Positions 51,477 to 60,295 of a DNA stretch of 64,000 bases are shown here, one piece after another. Both the position numbers and the translations under genes were made by a program. This DNA comes from Symbiodinium natans (taxonomy: Eukaryota > Sar > Dinophyceae > Suessiales > Symbiodiniaceae): NCBI GenBank assembly GCA_905221605.1, contig CAJNDS010000691.1, positions 801,197 to 865,196 of the forward strand. Reading direction: 5' to 3'. Every line of letters starts with the position of its first letter. The first letter of the stretch is position 1. The notes under the pieces are model-generated. The model was not told where the DNA came from, searched no databases, and saw only the letters and a list, made by a program, of their open reading frames with translations.

Positions 51477-51932
51477 GGTCATAGGTCATGGGGCTACCCG
51501 ACACAACTTGGCTCAGCTTAGCCTTTTTTAAGTGCAGCGTCTGCTTGGTTAAGTCGACTTAGCTAGCCTCTAAGATATTGTCGTTCTGAACACAGGAGTT
51601 TCTCTCAATTACTATAAAATACAGAGCCCTACATATGGGGTACCCATGTAGGGAACCGCTGCATGATCACCGCTTCTTCGGCACGGACAAGTAAAGGAGC
51701 AATGAGCTCATATGGACTCAACACCCAAAACCCTAAACTTTAGGCCCCAAACCCCACTTCCCAATGCCGCTTGCAACACTCAGCCGGATGATCGTTGTTA
51801 TCGGAAAGCCCTAGAAGCCCAAACGCCGAAACCCCTAAATCCCTGGATGCCATGTTTAGGGTTCAGGGTTTAGGGCTCAGGGTTTAGGGTTTCAAGGGCT
51901 TCTGCATTGAGACCTTCACCCTCATCTGCGCC

Positions 51933-52009
51933 ATGACGCGCCGCAAAGTCACCTGCGCCGCTGGGGCCGCCGCGCTCGCGGCGATAGCGCTCCGGGCAGG
52001 AGAGGGAAG
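51933..52009 (+). CDS. Candidate first exon with signal-peptide-like start
   Basis: GCCATGACG opens MTRRKVTCAAGAAALAAIAL, then RAGEGSPE. Positive n-region followed by an Ala/Leu core, as in a secretory or organelle signal. Ends where CCCTAAA repeats begin. Confidence 0.45.
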
Positions 52010-52800
52010 CCCCGAAACCCTAAACCCTAAACCCCAAAGCCCAAACCCTAAACCCTAAACCCTAAAACCCAAACCCTATAGACCCTAGGCCCTAGACCCT
52101 AAACCCTAAACCCCAAGCCCCAAACCCTAAACCCTAATCCCTAAACAAACCCTGGCCGGCCCAAAGCTCGCAACGCAACGTAATACCCTAAGCTCTAACC
52201 TCACACCCTGAAACCTACTTCAAGCCCAACAACACAAAACCAAATCACCCGCCCTAAGTCTTAAACAACCCTTACCCCAAAACCCTAGTCCAGTTAAGCC
52301 TAAACACGAAACCAAAAAAATAGAAGTCCCTAAATCTCAAACTCCGGACCCGCCAACCCTGGGCCAGTTCCACAGAAAACACTCATGCTCAAGCCGAAGG
52401 TTTGGGGTTTAGGGTTTAGTGTTTAGGGTTTAGGGTAGGGCTTTCCAGGGTTTAGGGTTTCGGGTTTAGGGTCTCATAAACTACTGGCCAATTCAGGGGT
52501 AGAGGGGTCTCTGCAAGTAGAAATTGCCGCGAGCAGTTCTGTTCCTGTATCCCTTGAGGGTTCCGGTTACTTATATGAGCAAGGGTCAAGACTATGGCAA
52601 TTGCAGTTTTGTCTTGTGAAGTGTCAAAAATCCCTGTAAAGCGACGGGGAAGATTGAAAAGCGACGCCCCTTAAAGCCCTTGTAAAGCGACGGGGAACAC
52701 TGAAAAGCGACCCAGGCCCGACCTCTAGAGTTTTGACGCTCGCTCATATCATTACAATATCACAGCTGCATCATAGCTGCGGATTCAGGGTTCGGGGGAG
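52010..52800. other. Spacer without a supported gene
   Basis: CCCTAAA-like repeats to 52320, TTTAGGG repeats 52400-52470, and a direct repeat CCTGTAAAGCGACGGGGAA (about 52630 and 52680). Confidence 0.5.
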
Positions 52801-52819
52801 TGGAGTTAGTTCATGGTAA

Positions 52820-53017
52820 TTGATTTCCAGGTCCAAGCAGAAGATGTTCAAGCCACGAAACCACACGATTTCACCTCCAGATGGTAGGATTCATCTCCAC
52901 GGCGTGGCGCTCACGCCCGCGGCCCCTGACCGTGCGAAGAGCTGCGGCAACAAGCGTTTCGTCTCATTCATCGCCTGGCAGTGGTGGGTTGCTCCTCATT
53001 CTTGTTGATGTTGGGTA
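52820..53017 (+). CDS. Candidate coding segment, two competing frames
   Basis: Frame 1 (to 53008) includes DGRIHLHGVALTPAAPDRAK and SCGNKRFVSFIAWQWW. Frame 2 starts with ATG after TTTCACCTCCAG (about 52880), reads MVGFISTAWRSRPRPLTVRR and ends SGGLLLILVDVG. Frame 2 resembles an organelle-targeting start. One of the two is probably real. Confidence 0.4.
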
Positions 53018-53395
53018 GGGCCGGAGTAGGGTATCACCGTAGGTATAACCAGACGCAGGGTACGTAGAACTGTACTTATTACGCGTGAACTTTCAGGTGC
53101 CCCAACCTTGTTCAGGCCCAAGTCCTACATGGGCACATGAACCCTTAGGGTATAAGCCCCCCTCAATCTTCAACTTCCTAACACCCCTGGACCCCCTAAA
53201 CTCCAAACACCCTAAACCCCCCAAGCCCCCTAAAACCCTACATCTCTCAAGCCCCCCTAAGCCCCTAAACCCGAAATCCCAAACCTCAGACCCCTAAACC
53301 CCTAAGCCCTAAACCCTAAACCCCCGTTATAAACCCTAAGCCCCCTAAACCCTGAGTCCCTCACCTAGAACCCAAGGCCCAGTTCTCCGACCTTC

Positions 53396-53500
53396 CAACG
53401 ACCCGGAGCTCTTTGACTCTGCGGCCGTAGGGGGAGTCGTAGTGGAAGCTCCTTCTGGAGGGTGCCAGAAGTGGAGGACTCGGACCCCCCAGAGGGAAGG
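53396..53500 (+). CDS. Candidate internal exon
   Basis: Near GGCCCAG; reads RPSNDPELFDSAAVGGVVVE, then APSGGCQKWRTRTPQREG. Confidence 0.45.
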
Positions 53501-53743
53501 GCTAGGGTTAGGGGTTCAGAGGTTTAGGGTTTAGGGGTAGGGTTTCGGGTTTAGGGTTTAGGGTTTAGGGTTCAGGGTTTAGGGTTTAGGGTTTAGGGTT
53601 TTAGGGTTTTAGGGTTTAGGGACAAAGAGGGGTGATTATCTTTGAGCCTGCGCTGCTCAGTCGATGAGTGCAGGGGGTAGTCGATTGCAACTGGAAGGTT
53701 CAGGTAGACTGTTGCCCGGTTAGGGTTCAGGTTTTAGGGGGGG

Positions 53744-53848
53744 TTTAGGGTTTAGGGTTTAGGGTTTAGGGTTTAGGGTTTAGGGTTTAGGGTTTAGGGT
53801 TTAGGGTTTAGGGTTTAGGGTTTAGGGTTTAGGGTTTAGGGTTTAGGG
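53744..53848. repeat. TTTAGGG array
   Basis: About 15 perfect units. Confidence 0.95.
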
Positions 53849-53869
53849 AACAGGCTGTTAAAACTGTAG

Positions 53870-54442
53870 GGATCTAACGTGCCCGACTTCTCGTCGACTC
53901 TGAAGGATGTTCTACCACGGGCGAAGCCAGGAGGTGGATCCTGCAGCTGGACGCCTAGACAACGGGGCTCAGGCTTAATTTCGGATACCCTGAACCCTAA
54001 ACCCTAAACCCTAAACCCTAAACCCTAAACCCTAAACCCTAAACCCTAAACCCTAAACCCTGGATTTTGAGTTTAGAGGCTGTCGCTGTATTTCAAGCAG
54101 ATATGCGCTGACCCAGGCACGGTTGCAAGGTGTTCCATGCGGCTGCAAAGTTGCTTCGGTAGCCTGGAGGTTATAGAGCCTTTGAACATGACCTGGAGAA
54201 CTTTAATACTTGGGAAGAAAAGGGTAAGGTGCCTTTAAGCGTATGGGACAGTCTAGTTATCCTTTTTTGAGGTACTGTACCATTACGGCTACTTTAGATT
54301 CACATAAGGCCCAAACGTGGTCTCTCAAAGTTAGGTCGTTGCCCTCTCGATGGGTTCCATCGGCATTGCCGAAAGCGACGACGGCCTCCATTGGGAAAAG
54401 TGGGTGACTCGGCTTGCTGAATTTCACGGGTCGAGGTTTTAG
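53870..54442 (+). CDS. Candidate gene G: three exons
   Basis: Exon 1 from 53870 (after AAAACTGTAG) reads GSNVPDFSSTLKDVLPRAKP; its end is uncertain. Exon 54101-54169 (after TTTCAAGCAG, donor GTTATA) reads ICADPGTVARCSMRLQSCFG. It joins in phase to exon 54335-54435 (after CAAAGTTAG, donor GTTTTA): VVALSMGSIGIAESDDGLHW, then EKWVTRLAEFHGS. The GIAESDDGLHWEKW stretch recalls blades of GH32/43-type beta-propellers, but only as a motif impression. The minus-strand frames over 54257-54635 are taken as shadows. Confidence 0.45.
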
Positions 54443-54451
54443 GGGGGGGAG

Positions 54452-54610
54452 TACGTTTTGAACGTAACATGATCCAAGTTGGAGGGCACGCGTCATGTTT
54501 GTTGTGGTTTGTGTCCCGGAACACGCTGTGGTCGGTTGGCGACGTCTGCAAAACAATAGACCCTCTGCAGTCTAGAAGAGATAGTATATTACCACTGGCT
54601 TGTAGTTGAA
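54452..54610 (+). CDS. Candidate coding segment
   Basis: Plus frame reads VRFERNMIQVGGHASCLLWF, VSRNTLWSVGDVCKTIDPLQ, ending LACS and TGA. It may belong to gene G by an unresolved splice. Confidence 0.35.
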
Positions 54611-54992
54611 TTAGTGTAGCCAATTTAAGATGCAAAGCTTCATCCCCCTAAGGAAAGAAAAACGAGATCTATGCTTTTGGGTTTAGAACATATTGAAATT
54701 GCGTAGGGTTCGTGTCCGGATTTTGAACCGAAAGTTTTGGAAATTTGGGGGTGCCTTTTGTGGGGTCTGTTCCGGGTCTCTGGGCGCGCTGTTTTGCTTC
54801 AAAGCTTGTTTTTTGAAGCCTTGTGACGTCGTCCTTCTTAGAATCACAATGTGGCAAAAAAAATGAACTTTCCAGCATGTCTTAGGCCGGAAGCTACAAG
54901 TAGCCTGGAGCGCCGGCGTGGCCGGCAGTAGCACTCGCGAAAGTCTCAGTATTGAGCCAACAGACGAGTTTTAGCAGGCGCTGATCCCGTTT

Positions 54993-55088
54993 AGATGGCA
55001 GTTGTTGCTGGATCGCCCTGCCTTTCGCAGCGACACAAGCTGACAGCGGCACAAGTTCTCTCAGGGGCACAAAACGCATGGCACCGCT
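54993..55088 (+). CDS. Candidate small open frame
   Basis: ATG opens MAVVAGSPCLSQRHKLTAAQ, then VLSGAQNAWHR and TAA. The opposite strand (54894-55103) is also open; strand not settled. Confidence 0.3.
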
Positions 55089-55309
55089 AAACCCTAGGCC
55101 CACACCCTAAACCCTTAACCCTAAACCCTTAACCTTAAACCCTTAACCCTAAACTTCTAAACCCTCAATCCTATCGTTTATAGGGTTTAGGGTTCAGCCT
55201 CCCTGCACAGGTGCACCGGCCATGCAGCAACGCAGGCGATTTTCGAGCCATCGAAGGCACAAGCGGCTTAGGGTCTCCCTTTGGTACAGTTCTTTTGTGG
55301 GTTTGGGGT

Positions 55310-55530
55310 TTAGGGGTCGGGGTTTAGGGGTTGGGGTTTAGGGGTTTGCGGTTTAGGGGTTTGGGGTTTAGGGGTTTGGGGTTTAGGGGTTTGGGGTTTA
55401 GGGGTTGGGGGTTTAGGGGTTGGGGTTTTAGGGGCTTGGGGTTTAGGGGGTTTAGGGTTTAGGGTTTGGGGTTTGGGGTTTAGGGGTTTAGGGGTTTAGG
55501 GGTTTGGGGTTTAGGGGTTTGGGGTTTAGG
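55310..55530. repeat. TTTGGGG / TTTAGGGG variant array
   Basis: Alternating GGGGTTTAGGGGTTTG units, about 14-15 bp per dimer: a variant-only block. Confidence 0.9.
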
Positions 55531-55562
55531 TTTTTGTTTTCGGTTGTTGGGGTTTGGGTCTA

Positions 55563-55652
55563 CATACGCAAGGTGAAGGGGCGATTGCTGTCAGGGGCCT
55601 GTGGGCTTTCGTGCAGGCAAGGCTTGCTACTTCTCCGTCTTGTAGACCCTAG
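55563..55652 (+). CDS. Candidate exon
   Basis: Reads YIRKVKGRLLSGACGLSCRQ, then GLLLLRLVDP, until the TTTAGGG array. Confidence 0.4.
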   Translation, partial: HTQGEGAIAVRGLWAFVQARLATSPSCRP

Positions 55653-55875
55653 GGTTTAGGGTTTAGGGTTTAGGGTTTAGGGTTTAGGGTTTAGGGTTTA
55701 GGGTTTAGGGTTTAGGGTTTAGGGTTTAGGGTTTAGGGTTTAGGGTTAGGGTTTAGGGTTTAGGGTTAGGGTTTAGGGTTTAGGGCTTAGGGCTTAGGGT
55801 TTAGGGTTTAGGGTTTAGGGTTTAGGGTTTAGGGTTTAGGGTTTAGGGTTTAGGGTTTAGGGTTTAGGGTTTAGG
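55653..55875. repeat. Long TTTAGGG array
   Basis: About 31 units with two TTAGGG and two CTTAGGG variants. Confidence 0.95.
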
Positions 55876-55897
55876 GCAACCTGGGAGGCTCTATAGG

Positions 55898-56005
55898 ATG
55901 AAGGCACAGTCCACTGCCACGAATCGCGAAGGAGCCCTCTGCATTCGACTCGGCCCTCGTTGGCATGGGCAGCATCCTAGGCACCTTCCCGAAGAGGGCT
56001 TCGGG
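55898..56005 (+). CDS. Candidate exon with ATG
   Basis: Directly after CTCTATAG; reads MKAQSTATNREGALCIRLGP, then RWHGQHPRHLPEEG, ending at TTCGG before GTTTAGGG. Confidence 0.4.
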
Positions 56006-56282
56006 TTTAGGGTTTTGGGCTTGAGGTTTAGGGTTTGGCTAGGCGTTGCCGTGTGGGGGCTATGCTTTTGGTGGACGGAAGTACTCAGAAGCTTTCTCTA
56101 ACAGGGTTTTGGCAACGGGGGTTGATGCTGTAGGGTTTTCAGGGCAGTCTCGGCTCCAGACACTAAAGAGGGCTTTTCCCCGAAAAGTGGTACCTAAACT
56201 AAACCCTAAACCTAAACCCTAAGCCCTAAGCCCTAAGCCCTAAACCCTAAACCCTAAACCTAAAATTAGCATCACCTCTTTG

Positions 56283-56440
56283 CAAGGACCTCCCGAAAGA
56301 GGTACACCCTCATTTTTTATGGCTGCCCAATCGTCACTGAAGACTCCTTGGAGGCCAAGTAGTAGCCTTCTGACTAGTAGCCTTCTTCCCGCTTTTTGGT
56401 TTCGTTCGCTTACGACCGGTGTGGGAGAGCGGGTAATGGG
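56283..56440 (+). CDS. Candidate exon, about 50 codons
   Basis: Reads QGPPERGTPSFFMAAQSSLK, then TPWRPSSSLLTSSLLPAFWF and RSLTTGVGERV, before GGGTTTAGGG. Ser-rich. Confidence 0.4.
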
Positions 56441-56500
56441 TTTAGGGTTTAGGGTTGAGGGTTGAGGGTTTAGGGTTTAGGGTTTAGGGTTTAGGGTTGT

Positions 56501-56747
56501 TTTGGGACTCCTGAGAATTTTGATTTCTCCGGGAGGAGACAGGCTGTACTACTTTGGCGGCAACCGCGAGCCCCACAGCTGAGCCACACCCCCATGCCCC
56601 TCCCTCCCGTGTCTAAACAAGACCCGATTTTGAAAAAGGGTTGCGATAGGGCTGCGATAGGGTTGGCGGCTACTTTGCTCATGGTTTCGGGCGACGGCTA
56701 TTTGGCGTTCCTCCCCCTCCCTGAGATAGGAACCGGCTGGCTATGGT
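56501..56747 (+). CDS. Two candidate exons
   Basis: 56501-56581 (LGLLRILISPGGDRLYYFGG, then NREPHS) and 56664-56747 (LLMVSGDGYLAFLPLPEIGT). The minus strand (56491-56682) is also open. Confidence 0.3.
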
Positions 56748-57062
56748 TGTAGTATGTTACTGGATGGTTCCTTGAGTTGTTGTACCCTCACCTAGAACTG
56801 CCTCGGAACCGGAACCTCCAACTTAAGCTCGTATATAGTTTAACCCTTACCTATAGCCAGTCGGGGATATGTACCTCAATTGTTGGTAAGTTTACCCGTG
56901 CTTTAAAGGTACTCTAGGTAACCCTAAACCCGAAACACGAAACCCTAAACCCTAAACCCTATAAACCCTAAACCCTATAAACCCTAAACCCTAAACCCGA
57001 AACCCTAAACCTCGCGCACCCCCCCCCCCCCGTCATCTGAACATCCTGAGTCACCCCGGCAG

Positions 57063-57818
57063 GGGTTTAAGGGCTACGCCGACTCAAAGGTTCGGGTCAG
57101 GGTTTAAACGGTTTAGGGTTTAGGGTTTAGGGTTTAGGGTTTAGGGTTTAGGGTTTAGGGTTTAGGGTTTAGGGTTTAGGGTTTAGGGTTTAGGGCTTAC
57201 AGATAGGGATCTCTGATGGGCAGGCCCGTGCATGGTGGGACGAAGCCTCCTTTCGTGGGGGATCTTCCACCCTATAGCCCCCCTTACACCCTCCAAACCC
57301 CAAACCCTAAACCCTAGGTGTTGAAAATCTGAGGCCCTTTGCTCCTGGGAATCGTAGCCTTCTGGGTGTGCACCAGAGCATCGGCATCGCCTTCGATCGC
57401 AGTGGCGAAGGTGCGGGGTTTAGGGTTCAGGGTTTAGGGGTTTTTTGGGTGTAGGGTTTAGGGTTTAGGGTTTGGGGGGGCGGGGGGGGGGGGGGGGGGG
57501 GAAGCGACCATACCAGGGTTGACGGCTTTAGAATCCGGTTTGTCCCTACATCCAGAGGAGTTTAGGGCAGTTGGGTGTACATTGGGGCCCCTCTTTTCGG
57601 AAATGCCCCACATGTATGGCTTACGCACGGCAAAGGATTACTGTAACCTTTTTGTCTGCACGAACATATCGGCCCTTCAAAGCCAAAGGTTAGATTCTCG
57701 CCTTGCAAACTCGGCCAGTAAGAGAGAATGTACTTACTTAAGGACCAAACGTACCCCAAAATTGGGGAATCATATACCCTATACTACTATAATCCTTATT
57801 ATACTATGTGAACCATAA
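57063..57818 (+). CDS. Gene B: four in-frame exons with telomere-repeat introns
   Basis: Exons 57063-57089 (GFKGYADSK), 57203-57254 (IGISDGQARAWWDEASF), 57318-57410 (VENLRPFAPGNRSLLGVHQS, IGIAFDRSGE) and 57517-57818 (LTALESGLSLHPEEFRAVGC onward to TAA) connect without frame loss. The introns are 113, 63 and 106 bp, all GT-AG. Intron 1 is mainly TTTAGGG units. Intron 2 ends CCCTAAACCCTAG. Intron 3 is GTGCGGGGTTTAGGG, more TTTAGGG, a G run and ACCATACCAG. The last exon adds about 100 codons; its final 15 or so are less convincing. No domain is recognised; the Asp/Gly-rich strands suggest a beta-rich fold. Upstream exons are probable. Confidence 0.68.
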
Positions 57819-57851
57819 ACCCTTTTAGGGTTCATTTCCTCCATAAGGTAG

Positions 57852-58035
57852 GAGTCAACTGCCGAACTGTTGTTGGAGGCGAGTGGACCGACCGCCGTGA
57901 GGCAAGCTGCGGCGCGCGAAGATAATTCCCAACTTCTCCCCCCCCCAAATCTGATCCGCCCAGCCCCCGCCCAACCCTCCCCCCCCCCAAAAAAAAAAAA
58001 GACCAACGAGTTGGCCGGAAGTGCGATTCATACCT
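57852..58035 (+). CDS. Candidate coding segment
   Basis: Plus frame reads ESTAELLLEASGPTAVRQAA, AREDNSQLLPPPNLIRPAPA, a Pro/Lys part over a C-run/A-run tract, then TNELAGSAIHT and TAG. Minus frames (Gly/Phe-rich) are complementary artefacts of the C run. Confidence 0.4.
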
Positions 58036-58137
58036 AGCAGACCTAGCGTGTTGAACATTGGGGTGGGTTAACCTTGTCGACCTGCACCCCGAACCTATCC
58101 CGACGTGCAAAGACTCGGGCAAGGCTTTTGGAACCCT

Positions 58138-58267
58138 ACTTGGAGGCTCATGGCACTTATTAACCAATTCTATTTGTACTTATAACCATATTCGGGCACT
58201 TAAGGGGCTCATAAGTGGGTTGTAAGTACAGTTAGAATTGGTTGCTAAGTACCATGAACCTCCAAGT
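58138..58267. mobile_element. Inverted-repeat element, family 1 (copy 7)
   Basis: TACTTGGAGGCTCATGGCAC ... TACCATGAACCTCCAAGTA. The best-preserved copy, with both long arms. Confidence 0.85.
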
Positions 58268-58394
58268 AGGCCCTATGAGCCTTATACCCTCTATCGCCCA
58301 CAAGCCATACAAACCCTAACCCCAAAGACTCCATAAAGCCCTGAAACGGTCCTGCACCCGACCTTAAGAGCCCAAAACCTACTTTGTTGTAGGC

Positions 58395-58483
58395 TACCCA
58401 GGAATCCTATAAATAAGGGTTTTATAAGTTCTTAAGGTTACCCAAGAATCCTTTAAGGGGTTTTATAAGTTCTTAAGGTACAA
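58395..58483. repeat. Tandem duplication of a 44-bp unit
   Basis: GCTACCCAGGAATCCTATAA...GTTCTTAAG and GTTACCCAAGAATCCTTTAA...GTTCTTAAG lie side by side. Confidence 0.8.
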
Positions 58484-58797
58484 CCCAAACACTCCACACT
58501 GTGCATGCGGCTTGAGCTGTAGGGTTTCGAGCTTACGGGCTTCGGCTTAAAGAATTTGAAGCTCTGCTATCCTTTAAACCCTAAACCTTACACCCTAAAC
58601 CCTAAACCCTAAACCCCAAACCCCCCTAGAACTGCAGCCCCTCGTGGGCCTTGAGGACCAACTGCAGCCTTGTAAGATGCAATCCTAGTCTTCGTTCACA
58701 ACGACTATACTTGGATGCCTTTGATGAAAGGTATTCCTTGTAAAAGAATCCCTGCGCTTGCAAAGTGAAGTGACCGCCGGACTATGCACCCTTCCAG

Positions 58798-58881
58798 GTC
58801 CTGGCACGAGGCCGCGGTTTCGACGCGATGTTTGCGGCGTCCCCGCAGGCGGGCGTGGAGGAGTGGGGGGCAAGGGGGAAG
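58798..58881 (+). CDS. Candidate internal exon, 28 codons
   Basis: Between CACCCTTCCAG and a GTGAGG donor, exactly 84 nt: VLARGRGFDAMFAASPQAGV, then EEWGARGK. Among the best-defined single exons. Confidence 0.55.
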
Positions 58882-59101
58882 GTGAGGGGGTATGGAGGGG
58901 ACGGGGACGGTTTAGGGTTTAGGGTGGTTTAGGGTTTTGCGATTAGGGGAAGGGGGGAGGGTGGATAGCTTGGCGGAACTGATATCACCTTTCATTTTCG
59001 CAAAATCAGCAGCCCTTGTTTTAATTTGATACCTGTTAAAGCTGACAATACGTACATCTGTATCTATTGTTTATCGCGTGTTTACGCAAAATATGGTACC
59101 A

Positions 59102-59236
59102 ATGAGTTCATTGTCGAAGGTCCAGGCGGTTTGGGGCTGTGTTTTGGCGGGTCTTCTGGACGTTGAGGCTTCCATGTGGATTAAGGATCTTAGAGTTCGA
59201 GTTTTGGGGGCTGAGGGTGTCCGGTTTAGAGTTTAG
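59102..59236 (+). CDS. Candidate start exon or small open frame
   Basis: ATG opens MSSLSKVQAVWGCVLAGLLD, VEASMWIKDLRVRVLGAEGV, then a TAG from TTTAGAGTTTAG. A short exon further on (59263-59343, VVEHAPGDWRTRAHPYL, TAA) may belong to it. Confidence 0.4.
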   Translation: MSSLSKVQAVWGCVLAGLLDVEASMWIKDLRVRVLGAEGVRFRV

Positions 59237-59483
59237 GGCTTAGGGTTTAGGATGCGTAAGGGGAGGTGCTCTAGCCTTTGTTCGTGGAAGGTTGTGGAGC
59301 ACGCCCCTGGTGACTGGAGGACCCGTGCCCACCCTTACCTCTAAAACCCTAAGAGCTTGGGCTGTTCCGCCCTATACTAGCAGTCCTTATGAGGTATTAT
59401 AGACCCTAAACCCTAAACCCTTCTCACAAGCAACACTGTAGGCTGAGGCCGCAACAGAAAAAGAGATGTCAAGAATGAGTTGA

Positions 59484-59838
59484 ATGTCAGCAAGAATTTG
59501 GGACACAGGCTCCCAATCTGATTGCAATCTCCCAGAATCGCAAAGTCTGACTTTTTCCGACTGGTGGAAACGTCAAAGGTTCTTGCTTCGAGATATCTCT
59601 TGGCAGCTTCTGCAGGGGATGTCTCGCACTGTGCCTTATCGGCAGACCCAATATTGTGCACGGATGCCTGCGAATCCGTTTGAGCGCTAGCCTAAACCTG
59701 CCGAGAGCTGCGAAACTCCTGTGCCGACAAGGCTGCAGCATAGAGCTACAGGCCGTGCATGCGTTTGCTGCTCTGCTGGTAAACCAGCATCTCCTGACAT
59801 GTGCAACGAGATTGGTGCTGTAAGCCCTCCCATGCAAT
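59484..59838 (+). pseudogene. Open frame with one in-frame TAG
   Basis: The plus frame reads SARIWDTGSQSDCNLPESQS, LTFSDWWKRQRFLLRDISWQ and a Tyr/Gln part to a TAG at 59688, then continues in the same register with PAESCETPVPTRLQHRATGR and ACVCCSAGKPASPDMCNEIG to TAA near 59838. It looks like one coding region with a single stop. Possibly a decayed retroelement or repeat gene. The minus strand has a 125-codon frame (59487-59864) that I judge the shadow, with less certainty. Confidence 0.4.
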
Positions 59839-59860
59839 AACATAGGGTGGTCAACAGCTT

Positions 59861-60286
59861 TCATCTAACAATGATGCGTGCTAATTTGGGAGCGACTGTG
59901 CGAAACATCACGCACAGCACTCCTGTGAACAAAGGGCTTGAGAGGACTGACTCATGTGAGAGGTGGGCCGCCCAGCTACTGCCACCGGTGGTTTCTTTAG
60001 TGGCGTCATCCGCGCTGCTGTGGTTTTGCCGTAGCAGACTGAGCATGCCAGTAGCATCAAAGCTCTCGCGTGGCATGATCCAGCTTTGCATGTTTTCAAG
60101 GCATACCTTGAACGCAGCGCCCAAAACCCAGTGCAGCACGGAGTCAAGTGCATGCTGGCAAGTCTCGCTCCACACAAAGCGAAGGAGTGACAGCAACACC
60201 GCTGCTCTTACAGAAACCAGGAACAGTGACAGCATCCAAATGCTAACTGCATCTAAGATGGGACTGCCCATGCCACCGGTCATCAC
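59861..60286 (-). CDS. Hydrophobic open frame, same register as the upstream minus frames
   Basis: 141 codons on the minus strand, directly continuing the 60296-61036 frame after one UGA. Contains ILDAVSIWMLSLFLVSVRAA and VLLSLLRFVWSETCQHALDS. It could be a separate product, a read-through extension, or decayed sequence. No family recognised. The plus-strand frame 59847-60425 overlaps it antisense. Confidence 0.35.
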   Translation of the reverse strand: MMTGGMGSPILDAVSIWMLSLFLVSVRAAVLLSLLRFVWSETCQHALDSVLHWVLGAAFKVCLENMQSWIMPRESFDATGMLSLLRQNHSSADDATKETTGGSSWAAHLSHESVLSSPLFTGVLCVMFRTVAPKLARIIVR

Positions 60287-60295
60287 ACAAGATAG

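Noticed and set aside
54257-54635. Minus-strand open frames of 99 and 111 codons.
   Set aside because: The plus strand gives better islands with splice-like borders (54101-54169 joining 54335-54435 in phase).
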